Shown here in pieces: positions 7,305 through 16,070 of a stretch of 64,000 nt of DNA. The first letter of the stretch is position 1; the number at the start of each line of letters is the position of its first letter. The position numbers and the translations under genes were made by a program. Source of the DNA: Pseudomonas sp. RIT623 (GTDB lineage Bacteria; Pseudomonadota; Gammaproteobacteria; Pseudomonadales; Pseudomonadaceae); assembly GCF_004519305.1 (NCBI RefSeq), contig NZ_SOZA01000002.1, positions 186,001 to 250,000 on the forward strand. Direction: 5' to 3'. The notes under the pieces were generated by a model that saw only the letters and a program-made list of their open reading frames with translations, was not told where the DNA came from and did not search any database.

Positions 7305-9563
7305 TTAAAGTGCAATATGTGGGGTGTCGGCCAACTGCACCGAACGGGCCTGGCGCATCAACTCCTCCAACTGGCGCCGGGCGATGGCCTCCAGTTGCGC
7401 GAGCGTGCCTGGGTCGTCGAGGCTGTTGCTGACGGTGACGGGCATGTTCGAGGTGAAGGTGAATTGCTGGTTGTAGACCGGTGCAGGTGGCGTGGCCGGT
7501 GGGGTCGATGTGCCGGCAGGCGCGGCTGGCGCCGGGCTGCTGATCGAGCGCAGCACATCGCCGGGCTCGGCCTGTGCCTGCGCAGGCGTGGCCGCACCGG
7601 CCTTGGCTGCCGTGCCCACTTGGCTGGGCTGCTCCTTGCCGGCAAACCAGGTTTTGCCGAGCCAACCGCCGAGCTGGTCGCCGACCATCCCGCCAAGCGC
7701 GGCGCCGAAGGTGGTGCCGAGCACCGGCACCACCGAACCAATCGCCCCGCCAACCAGTGTGCCGACCAGCCCACCGACGGCACTGCCGTAGCCTTCGGCC
7801 TTTTCGCCTGCGGGCTTGTCGCTGGTGAAGGTGGTCAACCCTTGCTGGGTCGCTTTCAGGAGCGCTGGCTTGGCCAGTACCTTCATCGCCGCGCCAACGC
7901 CCCTGGGTTCCACCGCAGGTGTCGCAGCGGCTGGGGCTTGCGCAGCTGGCGAAGGTTGCGCGCCCTGCTTGGCGGGCCCGCTCGCGCTATCAAGCTTGCT
8001 GGCGCTCGCAGGCTTGGTGGCCGCTGCGTTGCCCTCGGAGGCGGGCGTTTGGGCGGATACCGCTTCGCTGCTGGCCGTCGGGGCAGCCTGCTGGTCACCG
8101 CCGAACCAGGTCTTGCCGACCCAGCCACCCACCGCCTCGCCCAGCATGCCACCGACCGTGGAGCCAACCACCGTGCCCAGGCCTGGTACCACCGAGCCCA
8201 GCGCACCGCCAACCAGCGTACCGACCAGGCCACCCACGGCGCTGCCGTAGCCCTCGGCCTTGTCGCTGTCGGACTTGTCGCTGGTGAAGGTCTCCAGGCC
8301 TTTGCCCACGGCTCCCAGCACAGCTGGTTTACCGAGGGACTTGACCGCGCCGCCGATCTTGGCGAATACCCCCTTGGGCGCATCGGCACTCGCCACGGGG
8401 GCGATGCCTGGCGCGGAAGGCGGGGCAGACTTGGGTTTATCCGCCAAGGCCTGCAACACCACGCTGGCCGGCGTCTGCGCTGGCGCTGTGGCGGCTGGGG
8501 CCGGCGCGCCCAGCGCCAGCAGATGTTGCCCCACACGCGTGGCACCGAGCTCGAGTTCGCCCAAGGCACTGCCAAGGGCCGGTAGCGCCCCACTGTCGAC
8601 CTGTGCCTCGAACAGGTCGACCTGGGGGCCTGCCAACTGGAGCGACGATGCAGGCGCGGCCGCTCCAGCCTGGGCACTCGCCGGCGACGCCTCGGGCATC
8701 CTGTCCTTGTCGTCGCTGCTATCGGTGAAGAAGTCGTACAGCCCCTCGCCAGCGCGCCCCCCGAGCTTCTCACCCAGATAGCCGCCAAACAGGCTGGCGT
8801 AGTCTTCCCCGCGCTGGCCACCGCGAGCCCCTCCCTTCGCCGCGCCAAGGGCCGCGCCGAGCAGGTTGCCGGCCAGTTCACCGACGGCGGCACCAACGCC
8901 TTTGGCCTTTGCTCGACCATCCTCGCCAGTCACCAAGGCCTCGGCACTTTTGAGCGCCGCCGTGGCCGCGCCCATCTCGGCCTTGACGCTGACCGCCTTG
9001 ACCGCCCGCTGCCGCTGTTCAGGGCTCAGGCGCCGACTGGCCTTGTACGCCGCGATCCCACCTGCGGTAAGCCCACCCAGCCCGGCCATGACGATTCTGG
9101 TTTTTTCGCCAGCGCTACGCGGCGTGGCCATGGGCTTGGCCGGTGTCGAGGGCTTGGCCGGTGCCACAGCCGTTGCCTTGCCATTCGCTGCCGGCAACAG
9201 CAAGGGCGGGTGCCAGGCCGGCCGCACATCGGCGGGCCTGAGCCGCGGCAAGCCGGCGATTGCCCGGCCCAGCTGCACATAAGCCTGCTGCAACCGAGCG
9301 ACACGCGCGCCTTCGCCGCGCAAGCGCTCGACCTGCGCCTCGTGCCCCCCTGCCTGCTCGTCAGCCAGCCTCCTGCCGGCCTGCCCCGCCTTGTCCAGCT
9401 CCAGGCCCAGGCGGATCACCTCACCGATGAGCCGCCCCAGGCGAGTGCCGTCCGCTTCCTTGCGCAGGCGCCCGATGCGCTGGCGGAGCGTATCGAACGC
9501 GGCGCCCAGCGGCTGGTCGGCACTGATGCCGAGCCCGAGGGTGAACACCTGTGTGTTCGCCAT
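7305..9563 (-). CDS. Tape measure protein
   Basis: This 752-residue protein is by position and composition the tape measure (gpT), which sets tail length and is held inside the tube. It starts with a coiled-coil region (residues about 1-95, LRQRIGRLRKEADGTRLGRLI) and then runs through Ala/Pro-rich linkers. It contains three glycine-zipper repeats (GYGSAVGGLVGTLVGG type); the two at about 7639-7900 and 8097-8370 are near copies, and a divergent third lies at about 8720-8990. AAGGAGG precedes the ATG. It is shorter than most phage tape measures, consistent with an R-type tail. Confidence 0.9.
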   Translation of the reverse strand: MANTQVFTLGLGISADQPLGAAFDTLRQRIGRLRKEADGTRLGRLIGEVIRLGLELDKAGQAGRRLADEQAGGHEAQVERLRGEGARVARLQQAYVQLGRAIAGLPRLRPADVRPAWHPPLLLPAANGKATAVAPAKPSTPAKPMATPRSAGEKTRIVMAGLGGLTAGGIAAYKASRRLSPEQRQRAVKAVSVKAEMGAATAALKSAEALVTGEDGRAKAKGVGAAVGELAGNLLGAALGAAKGGARGGQRGEDYASLFGGYLGEKLGGRAGEGLYDFFTDSSDDKDRMPEASPASAQAGAAAPASSLQLAGPQVDLFEAQVDSGALPALGSALGELELGATRVGQHLLALGAPAPAATAPAQTPASVVLQALADKPKSAPPSAPGIAPVASADAPKGVFAKIGGAVKSLGKPAVLGAVGKGLETFTSDKSDSDKAEGYGSAVGGLVGTLVGGALGSVVPGLGTVVGSTVGGMLGEAVGGWVGKTWFGGDQQAAPTASSEAVSAQTPASEGNAAATKPASASKLDSASGPAKQGAQPSPAAQAPAAATPAVEPRGVGAAMKVLAKPALLKATQQGLTTFTSDKPAGEKAEGYGSAVGGLVGTLVGGAIGSVVPVLGTTFGAALGGMVGDQLGGWLGKTWFAGKEQPSQVGTAAKAGAATPAQAQAEPGDVLRSISSPAPAAPAGTSTPPATPPAPVYNQQFTFTSNMPVTVSNSLDDPGTLAQLEAIARRQLEELMRQARSVQLADTPHIAL

Positions 9564-9576
9564 GCGTTCCTCCTTG

Positions 9577-9690
9577 TCATTCCGCCAGCCACCAGAGCAT
9601 GTCGCTGAACGACATGCTCATGAGTTCGCTGGCGGAAAAGTTCAGCTCCCTGGCCAGCCGCCGGGCGGCGGCCTGCTGCCGGGCAGGATC
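9577..9690 (-). CDS. gpE' extension reached by +1 frameshift from gpE
   Basis: Thirty-seven codons in the +1 frame follow the gpE stop: DPARQQAAARRLARELNFSA, then SELMSMSFSDMLWWLAE. The ending fits the P2 gpE' type (pattern FxxSELxxMxxxDLLxW). Between the last upstream stop in this frame and this segment there is no ATG, GTG or TTG; the first internal ATG would leave only 14 residues. It is therefore probably made only by frameshifting at CTT TGA (9689-9694). E+E' proteins are tape-measure assembly chaperones. The tape-measure gene starts 13 nt after its stop. Confidence 0.8.
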   Translation of the reverse strand, partial: DPARQQAAARRLARELNFSASELMSMSFSDMLWWLAE

Positions 9691-9991
9691 AAAGTTCGTC
9701 GTCCTGCACCAGGCGAAAATAGCCAGCCTGCAGGCGGCTGTAGTCCTTCAGGGCCAGGCCTTCGAGGTCCTTGACGCCCACCTCGGCCAGCGAGGCGAAC
9801 AGGTTCAGTTCGCGCTGCTCATCGTCGCCGGCGCCACCGGCCTGGGCCTGGCGGATGTCGCGCACGGTCGGCGCGCGCAACGACAGGCTATCGACCTGCA
9901 CGCCGTTGGCCTCGCTGGGGCGCGACAAGCGCACAGTGACTCGCTCGGCATCGACCGCCAGCCATTGCGGCTGTTTTTTCACTTGAGCCAT
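9689..9991 (-). CDS. Tail assembly chaperone gpE
   Basis: The 100-residue protein belongs to the gpE tail-assembly-chaperone family, with a short N-terminal basic segment, a central LRAPTVRDIRQAQ stretch, and a C-terminal LKDYSRLQAGYFRLVQ block. It lies between tube and tape measure, the position of gene E in P2. Its last codons are GAA CTT TGA, and the +1 frame beyond the stop encodes the E' extension. Such chaperones coat the tape measure before tube polymerisation and are not in the finished particle. Confidence 0.88.
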   Translation of the reverse strand: MAQVKKQPQWLAVDAERVTVRLSRPSEANGVQVDSLSLRAPTVRDIRQAQAGGAGDDEQRELNLFASLAEVGVKDLEGLALKDYSRLQAGYFRLVQDDEL

Positions 9992-10003
9992 TGTTCGTTC
10001 TCC

Positions 10004-10513
10004 TTAAAGACCCAGTGCCGCGCGCTGGCTGGCCAGTTGGTCGACACCGTCGATCACCCGCTTCATGCCCAGGGCATCGATTTCGTAGACCAGGCGGCCA
10101 TCGACCTCGAGCTTGTAGTAGGTGACGGCGACGCTGTGCTTGATCTCGGCCTTGTCGCCGGACTTCCAGTCGCCCATGTCGACTTCCTTCAGCGCGCCGC
10201 GCAGGGTGACGATAACCGGGTTGATCTTGCCCTTGAGGCCCTTGAAGGCGCCGCGGAAGGTGCCGTTGAAGCCAGTGCCGTCGGCCAGGCCGAAGAATTT
10301 CAGCGACTCGCGGCGCACGCCGGTGGTGGTGAAGGCGGCCTCCTGTTTTTCCATGCCCTGGTCCAGTTCGACCGGCATGTCCATGCCGCCGGGGCGGTAC
10401 TCCTCGGTCTTCAGGGTGAGCTTGGGCAGGGTCAGGCTGGGCACATCGCCCTGGAAGCTGACGCCATCGACGAACAGGTTCAGGTTGGCCAGGGTTTCGG
10501 GAATCATTGCCAT
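10004..10513 (-). CDS. Major tail tube protein gpFII
   Basis: The 169-residue protein matches contractile-tail tube proteins in length and in blocks such as MIPETLANLNLFVDG at the N-terminus, LPKLTLKTEEYRPGGMDMPVEL near residues 29-50, and VTYYKLEVDGRLVYEIDALG near 129-148. It polymerises as hexameric rings into the inner tube that punctures the target membrane. It follows the sheath gene by 13 nt. Confidence 0.95.
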   Translation of the reverse strand: MAMIPETLANLNLFVDGVSFQGDVPSLTLPKLTLKTEEYRPGGMDMPVELDQGMEKQEAAFTTTGVRRESLKFFGLADGTGFNGTFRGAFKGLKGKINPVIVTLRGALKEVDMGDWKSGDKAEIKHSVAVTYYKLEVDGRLVYEIDALGMKRVIDGVDQLASQRAALGL

Positions 10514-10526
10514 GTAGGTGCGCTCC

Positions 10527-11693
10527 TTAAGCGGCGGAATCGAGGACTTCGGTCAGCCACTGGTTGGTGACTTCGACGCGGAAATTGGGGTTTTCGGCAG
10601 GCGGCACATCGGTGAAACGGATGTTCCAGTACACCTTGCCCTGCTCCAGTTGGCTGGCGGTATTCAGCTCCGGGTCGGCGAACACCTCGAAGTTGATGAT
10701 CGCGCCCTGGTTCTTCAGGTCGCGCATGAAGGCCTGCAAGCCTTCGGTGACGTCCTTGACGTAGGTGGCGGTGATGGAACGGTCGACCGCCCACTTGTGG
10801 CCGTAGAGAATCGCGTCCATGACGATGTCCATGGTCCGCACGCGGGTGACGAAGGCCCATTTCGGGTCGCTCGACAGGGTGCGGTTACCCCACAGGCGGA
10901 AGCCGTCGTCACGGATGATGGTGGCGATGTTGGCGTTGTTCAGCAGGTTGGCGCGGCAAGTGTCGTCGCCATCGAGGAACTCCACCGCGCGGCTGGTGCC
11001 GGTGATGCCGACGAACTCCTTGTTCGACGGCGAGGCCCAGAAGCCGTACTCGCGGTCGGTGAAGGCGAACAGGCCGGCGACCCAGGCCGAGCCTGGCGCA
11101 TCGACGGTGGCCTGTTCGGCGTTGTCCCAGTAGCGCACGCCCGGATCGACCAGGAACGCGCGCTTGGCGCCGAAGTTCTTGGCGTAGGCGATGGCCGCTT
11201 CATCGGTGCTGTTGGGGCCATCGATGATGGCGATGGCGCGCAGCTTGTCGGCCAGGGCCACCAGGGCGCTGCCGACGGCTTGGGTGGCGCTGTGCTTGGG
11301 GGTGACCAGCAGGCGTGGCTGGGCGTTGAAACGGCTCTTGCCGTCGAGCAGCGCCTGCAGGCCGGTGCGCTTGCCGTCGGCCAGCACATTGCCGATGATC
11401 GCCGAGGTCTGCTCGGCGGCGTCTTCGAGCTTGGCCACGCCGCAGGCGACGATGACCGCCTTGGCACGGCTGTAGATGGCGCGGCAGGCCTTGGTGATCG
11501 CCGCGTCCTGGCCGAACGCCGCGACCGCTTCGCGCTCGCTGGTGATCAGCACCAGGTCGTTGGCCTTGGCGCTGGCGCCCGGGCCTTCGGTGAAGGTGTC
11601 GACCAGGCCGATGATCGAGGACGACGGCAGCGCGATGCTGCGCGCGCCGGTGTCGACGTTGGTCACGGTGACGCCGTGGAAGAATCCACTCAT
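10527..11693 (-). CDS. Tail sheath protein gpFI
   Basis: This 388-residue contractile sheath protein opens with FFHGVTVTNVDTGARSI and contains the conserved block RFTDVPPAENPNFRVEVTNQ near the C-terminus, ending LTEVLDSAA. Contraction of the sheath drives the tube through the envelope of the target cell. GGAG lies 9 nt before the ATG. An intrinsic terminator lies just upstream (11723-11744), so this gene may need its own promoter or read-through. Confidence 0.95.
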   Translation of the reverse strand: MSGFFHGVTVTNVDTGARSIALPSSSIIGLVDTFTEGPGASAKANDLVLITSEREAVAAFGQDAAITKACRAIYSRAKAVIVACGVAKLEDAAEQTSAIIGNVLADGKRTGLQALLDGKSRFNAQPRLLVTPKHSATQAVGSALVALADKLRAIAIIDGPNSTDEAAIAYAKNFGAKRAFLVDPGVRYWDNAEQATVDAPGSAWVAGLFAFTDREYGFWASPSNKEFVGITGTSRAVEFLDGDDTCRANLLNNANIATIIRDDGFRLWGNRTLSSDPKWAFVTRVRTMDIVMDAILYGHKWAVDRSITATYVKDVTEGLQAFMRDLKNQGAIINFEVFADPELNTASQLEQGKVYWNIRFTDVPPAENPNFRVEVTNQWLTEVLDSAA

Positions 11694-11718
11694 GTAGGTT
11701 TGCTCCAGGTTCAGGTAT

Positions 11719-11744
11719 GAAAAGGCCCCGCGGGTGCGGGGCCT
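11719..11744 (-). terminator. Intrinsic terminator between fibre module and sheath
   Basis: A 9-bp GC-rich stem (11723-11731 with 11736-11744, loop gggt) is followed on the minus strand by TTTT. It lies about 70 nt after the second fibre gene and 30 nt before the sheath start, splitting the structural genes into a baseplate/fibre unit and a tube/sheath unit. Confidence 0.75.
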
Positions 11745-11813
11745 GGACGGGCTTGACTCAGGTAGAGAGCAGCCCTGTGTAGGTAGGTGTCTATTGATTC
11801 ATGCGAAGCCGAT

Positions 11814-12698
11814 TCAGATCAGTTTGATACGGCTTGGATAGGCTATGTTGCGAGGTCTTACAGCACCAAAGTAGATACTGTTCGCCGCAATTGTTTGTGT
11901 AGTGACGGACGCCGTCGTCGTCGACACAGCCACGGTTTCGTTTGTGTCAGCGACATCGAAGAACTTGGGTTTCATATTTTGCATTCGCCGGAATGACGAA
12001 ACTGCATCTACGATCTCCCCATGTACCAGCGAAGCGGACTGGTATGAACCAGGCGTTCGTGTCGGATCCACTGCGCGTCCCTCGTCAAGCGAGCGCATGA
12101 ACTCACCGCGCAGCTCTGGAATACGGAAAGTGCTGGTCCCGTCACCACGGGTCCATCCACCTTCCATCCCGGCCCTCTGAGCATCATTTACCAGCATTCC
12201 GGACTGCTGAGCGTGGTCCCATAACCAGGGCCAGTCGCCACGCCCCAGCAACCGCGCGTCAGGCCGTCCCCAGCCGCCTGGGTTGGTGGCTGTCGTGGTT
12301 TCAAAGGCGATGCGTCCCAGCGGCGTGTTATCGAACCGGGCGAGCAGCAGCCAGCTCCCAGCGCCATCACTGCGTAAATGCCAAAAGTCACCGGCGCCCA
12401 TCAGCACAAAGTGGCCATAGCCGGCCGGGCGCAAATGGGTATGAAACTTGACCGACTCGCCGCCAGCTGCCCGCACGGTCAGGCTATTGCCGCTGTTGTC
12501 GACCCGCTGCACACGGATATCCATCGGCTTGTTCGCCGCCGGCAGCACGATCAGCACCGCGCCGGCCGAAGCATCGACCAGTACCACGCCGGTATCCTGC
12601 TCGGTCAACACTTTGTTGGCAGTGATCGGGGCGTTGTTCAGGCCCCGCACCGCCAACAAGCCGCGCTCAATCGCGGCCAGATCATCGGCGCGACTCAT
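11814..12698 (-). CDS. Second tail-collar/fibre-like protein
   Basis: The 294-residue protein follows the fibre chaperone with an ATGA overlap. Residues about 1-115 form a beta-rich region; about 125-215 carry a collar-type segment (PLGRIAFETTT, then WTRGDGTSTFRIPELRGEFMRS) like that in the main fibre. The ending FGAVRPRNIAYPSRIKLI resembles the trimer 'foot' of phage fibres. It lacks the particle-attachment N-terminus of the main fibre, so it is either an accessory fibre or a second receptor-binding tip. The last third is less GC-rich than its surroundings. Confidence 0.8.
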   Translation of the reverse strand: MSRADDLAAIERGLLAVRGLNNAPITANKVLTEQDTGVVLVDASAGAVLIVLPAANKPMDIRVQRVDNSGNSLTVRAAGGESVKFHTHLRPAGYGHFVLMGAGDFWHLRSDGAGSWLLLARFDNTPLGRIAFETTTATNPGGWGRPDARLLGRGDWPWLWDHAQQSGMLVNDAQRAGMEGGWTRGDGTSTFRIPELRGEFMRSLDEGRAVDPTRTPGSYQSASLVHGEIVDAVSSFRRMQNMKPKFFDVADTNETVAVSTTTASVTTQTIAANSIYFGAVRPRNIAYPSRIKLI

Positions 12699-13090
12699 TG
12701 ATCACCCCCTAATTGTTCAAGGAAAACCGGAGGCACCGGCCGCGCTGACTCGTCAGGAAACGCCTCGGACTGGGGCCAGTCGCGCAGCGCCTGCATGAAT
12801 ACCAGCAACTCTGCGAACTGCTCAGCGGTCAGCGTGGTGGTGGCGCCAATCTCCAGCTGATCGCGGTGACGATCACGCAGCCAGACCAATTCGAGCAACT
12901 GGGCATCGCGCCACTGGCGCTCTAAGGCGCTTGGCTCCAGCACGAGCTTTTCCGGTGTAACTGAAGCAATGAGGCCCAAGTAACGCGGATCATCGTCTTC
13001 CACCTCAACGAGGCCCGGAAAGCGCTCTGGGTCTTGAGGGCCAGCGAACGCCGAAATAATCACGCCATCGACAACTTGAAGATACTTCAT
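12695..13090 (-). CDS. Tail fibre assembly chaperone
   Basis: This 131-residue protein has the layout of tail-fibre assembly chaperones: a short beta N-terminus (MKYLQVVDGVIISAFAG), a central helix (WRDAQLLELVWLRDRHRDQL), and the C-terminal ALRDWPQSEAFPDESARP block typical of the family. It is needed for folding or trimerisation of the fibre and overlaps both neighbours by 4 nt (ATGA), so the three genes are translationally coupled. Such chaperones are often specific to the adjacent fibre and swap with it. Confidence 0.9.
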   Translation of the reverse strand: MKYLQVVDGVIISAFAGPQDPERFPGLVEVEDDDPRYLGLIASVTPEKLVLEPSALERQWRDAQLLELVWLRDRHRDQLEIGATTTLTAEQFAELLVFMQALRDWPQSEAFPDESARPVPPVFLEQLGGDQ

Positions 13091-15465
13091 ATCACATACC
13101 CCGATACTGCGATCTTGTACGTTGGAGTTCCGCCAGTACCCGAGAAAGAAGTTGATATTGCAAACTCTCTGCTATCGGTCAGCAGTAGGCCTCCAAAAGG
13201 GCAAGTAACGGTGCCTGCCGCAACGACCCCCGCAGTCATAATTTTCAACCCGGCCAAGCCTGGCAAGTACCCATCCGTAAGCAATATCGCTAGCTGCGCT
13301 GCCGCTGTACATGTCGCCTCCATGGTGCCGAGCATCGAGACTGCGTTGAATGGGACCAACGTGGCGGCAGATACGAGAATGTTCGTCACGATAGTGTTTG
13401 TTATGTAGACGTAGAAACTACCTACATGCACTTCTCTCCCACGCACCGCGCAAGGGCTAAATTTTGAAGATACGATGGGGACCACGGTCAGCAAGCAAGA
13501 TGCCGTATAGCCAACCGGCATGTTGACCCCGCCGTATACTTCCGGGGCCCTTGCCGATGTAGCATTTACACCCAGGAGTGCAGACGCAGCGGTTGTCGGG
13601 TTATAAATTGCGTAAATCGCCACAAAACCATTAGCTGGAGCAGCACCGGCATCCATGCCTCCCACACCCACCATTGCAAGATTTAGGGATTTATTGAAGT
13701 TCGATACTCGATATGACTTTCCGCCCAGCGCACTAACCAAAACCAACTCGTCTGCTACATACGTAGCCGATAAAGATGGCACGCCGATAAAAACTTTCCC
13801 ATTGCGAGTGCTTCCAACAATGGTGCCTTTATCCGAGATTTCTTGAACTTGTGCAGCCAATGCGGCGATGTCGATGCTCCCCTGATTGACCGGTGCATTC
13901 CAGGCCTTGATGCACCACATCACCGCTAAGTTGCGCGGGCGTGTCTCGCCCCCCCCAGTCAAGGTCGAGGGCAAGGTGTTTTGTGCGGCAGTGCCGACAA
14001 CGTTGGCACCGGAAGCAATAGAGGCTGATACTGGAACACCTAACAAGTGAGCGTGCGACTTGAGTTCGTCAGCCTGCCAGCTGCCGATAACCCGCCCATC
14101 GTCAACACCCCGGCCATGATCCCAACCACGCAGAAACTCGCCCCGTGATTCCGGCAACCGGAAGTAGCCCGCCGGCTCATCCCCCTTATTGAACGAACCG
14201 GCCAGGTAAGCAGCCAAGTCAGGGTAAACCGCTGCGGTCTGCACGCTGCCGTCAACCTCCAGAAACCCATGCGGCACCGTGCCCTTGGGAAACGGCAACA
14301 TGCTGCCCACCGGTAGTGCCGAGGCGGTAGTCAGCAGCGCCTGGACTTCGGCTTTGGTGTAGGTGTTGGCCGTAGAGAACGAGCTGAATGCCAATACCTC
14401 GACCGACTCCCCCAGGTTACAAGGTGCCTTGAGCGTGATTTTCTGGCCGTCCGACAGATAGCCGGTGACTTCCCGGCCGTTACGCATAACGAGCGTGCTA
14501 CCCACTACATGCGGCACGTTGAACACCAGCTGCCCGGCCGAGGCTTCGAACGAGAACCGCTCGAAGGCTTTACCGGCGCCGACGCCGCCACCCAACTGGA
14601 AATAGGCGCCGTCGTAGTTAAGGTCATACAGCGCCCCGGCGCGGATATCGCCGCCCACCAGGTCGACCAGGCCGGCGGCACCGGTTTTCTTCACGGCCAC
14701 GGCCGCCAAACCGCCAATTTTCGCAGTGGCGGCGCCAGTGTTGGTGGCGGTCGCCTGGAACTGAAAGCGCTGTCCGGCCGCGTAGGCCCCGAGCGCCGCC
14801 TCGTTGCTCTTGAGCGACAGCACCAAGGCATCAGCGGTACCACCGGCCGCGCCGAGCCAGGCCAGCGGCCCGGCGTCCTTGGCCACGTCCGCGCGGCGCA
14901 GGTACTGCGGGTGCGGGTCCGGCTCCTCGACATGCGCCTTGATCTGGTTGCGAGCGTACAGCTCGGCGGCCTCGCGGGCCTTGTCGACGTAGTCGCGGGT
15001 GGCCAGCACAATGCTGGGGTCGACCTTCAGCGTGACGTTGGCGAGATTGCCGAACACCACATGCATGCGGATGGTCTGGGTACGTCCGGACCCCTGCGCC
15101 AACAGAGGCTTGTAGCTGGGCGCAGGCTTGGCCACGGCGATGAAGTTGCCGTTGGCATCCTCCAGCGCCAGTTCGCGAATCCACCAGCCACCGGTTTCCG
15201 GCGGCAGCACCAGCTCGGCGACCAGCACGCCGGGATCGGCGGGTGATTGATAGAGCGCGTTCAATTGCGCTCGATAAACCTGGCGCAGCAACGCGGTCTG
15301 GGTGGGTTTGGGGGTGGGATCCGGCGTTTGCGAAGGCTCGCCACCGGCATCACCGATAAGCATGTGGGTGATGTTCCAAGGCAGCCCCAGCACAGCCGTG
15401 TTGGCCTGCTGGGCAATGCCCACATTGGTCAGGAACCCACCGAATTGGGTGGTTAAGTTAGCCAT
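13087..15465 (-). CDS. Tail fibre (receptor-binding protein)
   Basis: The 792-residue fibre begins with a baseplate-attachment region of the phage tail-collar fibre type (residues about 1-160). It continues with a shaft and a collar domain near 390-470 (YFRLPESRGEFLRGWDHGRG), then GGGETRPRNLAVMWCIKAW. In many fibres the protein ends soon after that segment, but here about 260 extra residues follow. This tip is encoded by clearly less GC-rich DNA (about 13090-13880) and is probably the receptor-recognition part, acquired separately. Fibres set the target range, usually by binding lipopolysaccharide. Confidence 0.92.
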   Translation of the reverse strand: MANLTTQFGGFLTNVGIAQQANTAVLGLPWNITHMLIGDAGGEPSQTPDPTPKPTQTALLRQVYRAQLNALYQSPADPGVLVAELVLPPETGGWWIRELALEDANGNFIAVAKPAPSYKPLLAQGSGRTQTIRMHVVFGNLANVTLKVDPSIVLATRDYVDKAREAAELYARNQIKAHVEEPDPHPQYLRRADVAKDAGPLAWLGAAGGTADALVLSLKSNEAALGAYAAGQRFQFQATATNTGAATAKIGGLAAVAVKKTGAAGLVDLVGGDIRAGALYDLNYDGAYFQLGGGVGAGKAFERFSFEASAGQLVFNVPHVVGSTLVMRNGREVTGYLSDGQKITLKAPCNLGESVEVLAFSSFSTANTYTKAEVQALLTTASALPVGSMLPFPKGTVPHGFLEVDGSVQTAAVYPDLAAYLAGSFNKGDEPAGYFRLPESRGEFLRGWDHGRGVDDGRVIGSWQADELKSHAHLLGVPVSASIASGANVVGTAAQNTLPSTLTGGGETRPRNLAVMWCIKAWNAPVNQGSIDIAALAAQVQEISDKGTIVGSTRNGKVFIGVPSLSATYVADELVLVSALGGKSYRVSNFNKSLNLAMVGVGGMDAGAAPANGFVAIYAIYNPTTAASALLGVNATSARAPEVYGGVNMPVGYTASCLLTVVPIVSSKFSPCAVRGREVHVGSFYVYITNTIVTNILVSAATLVPFNAVSMLGTMEATCTAAAQLAILLTDGYLPGLAGLKIMTAGVVAAGTVTCPFGGLLLTDSREFAISTSFSGTGGTPTYKIAVSGYVI

Positions 15466-16069
15466 TTAGGTAAATATCCAGTATGTCCGTGGTGTGATCG
15501 TTCACCAGGTTGTAAGCAGCCAGGTGCACGTCGATGTCCGAGGCCTGCCAGGGATGTACCTCCAGCAGTTCACCGTCGTAGAGCGCGATGGCCTGATAGG
15601 CGGGGATATGGCTTTCAAGGCTGATATCGAGCCCGACCAGATGCCGGCTGATTGGCTTGGCATCCTCGATCAGACGGGTCAGCTCCTGGTAGGTCTGCTC
15701 GTCAATGCCGCTGTCCACCACCCCTACCTTCAAGGCAAAGGTCCCCGGCACCCCGGCAGGCTCGGCCTGCCACCATTCCTGCACCTCGATCAGGTAGCCG
15801 AACGGCTCGACCACCCGGCGCAAGGCGCCGAGGGTGCCTTTGTGGGCATGGACGAAGAACGCCGAGCGGATCACCGAGCGCTTGATCGCCTCGCTCCAAC
15901 TGTCGTCCCAGCGATCCACCGACCAGGCCCAGGCCAACTGGTAGAGCAGGTGCGCCGGGCAGGTTTCAGGGTTGTAGAGGGTGCGCAGGGCGACCTTGAG
16001 GTCCTCGTCGGCGGCCACTTCGATGGCCCGCTCCAGCGGCGTGCGGTTGAGCGGCAACAGGCTGTGCAT
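15458..16069 (-). CDS. Baseplate/tail protein gpI
   Basis: The 203-residue protein matches P2 gpI: LLPLNRTPLERAIEVAADED at the start, the LLYQLAWAWSVDRWDDSWSEA block, and SAFFVHAHKGTLGALRRVVEPFG split across residues 69-91. It is a baseplate wedge component to which fibres attach. The ATG lies 1 nt after the gpJ stop, and its end overlaps the fibre start by 8 nt, consistent with the conserved J-I-H order. Confidence 0.93.
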   Translation of the reverse strand: MHSLLPLNRTPLERAIEVAADEDLKVALRTLYNPETCPAHLLYQLAWAWSVDRWDDSWSEAIKRSVIRSAFFVHAHKGTLGALRRVVEPFGYLIEVQEWWQAEPAGVPGTFALKVGVVDSGIDEQTYQELTRLIEDAKPISRHLVGLDISLESHIPAYQAIALYDGELLEVHPWQASDIDVHLAAYNLVNDHTTDILDIYLNG

Positions 16070-16070
16070 G

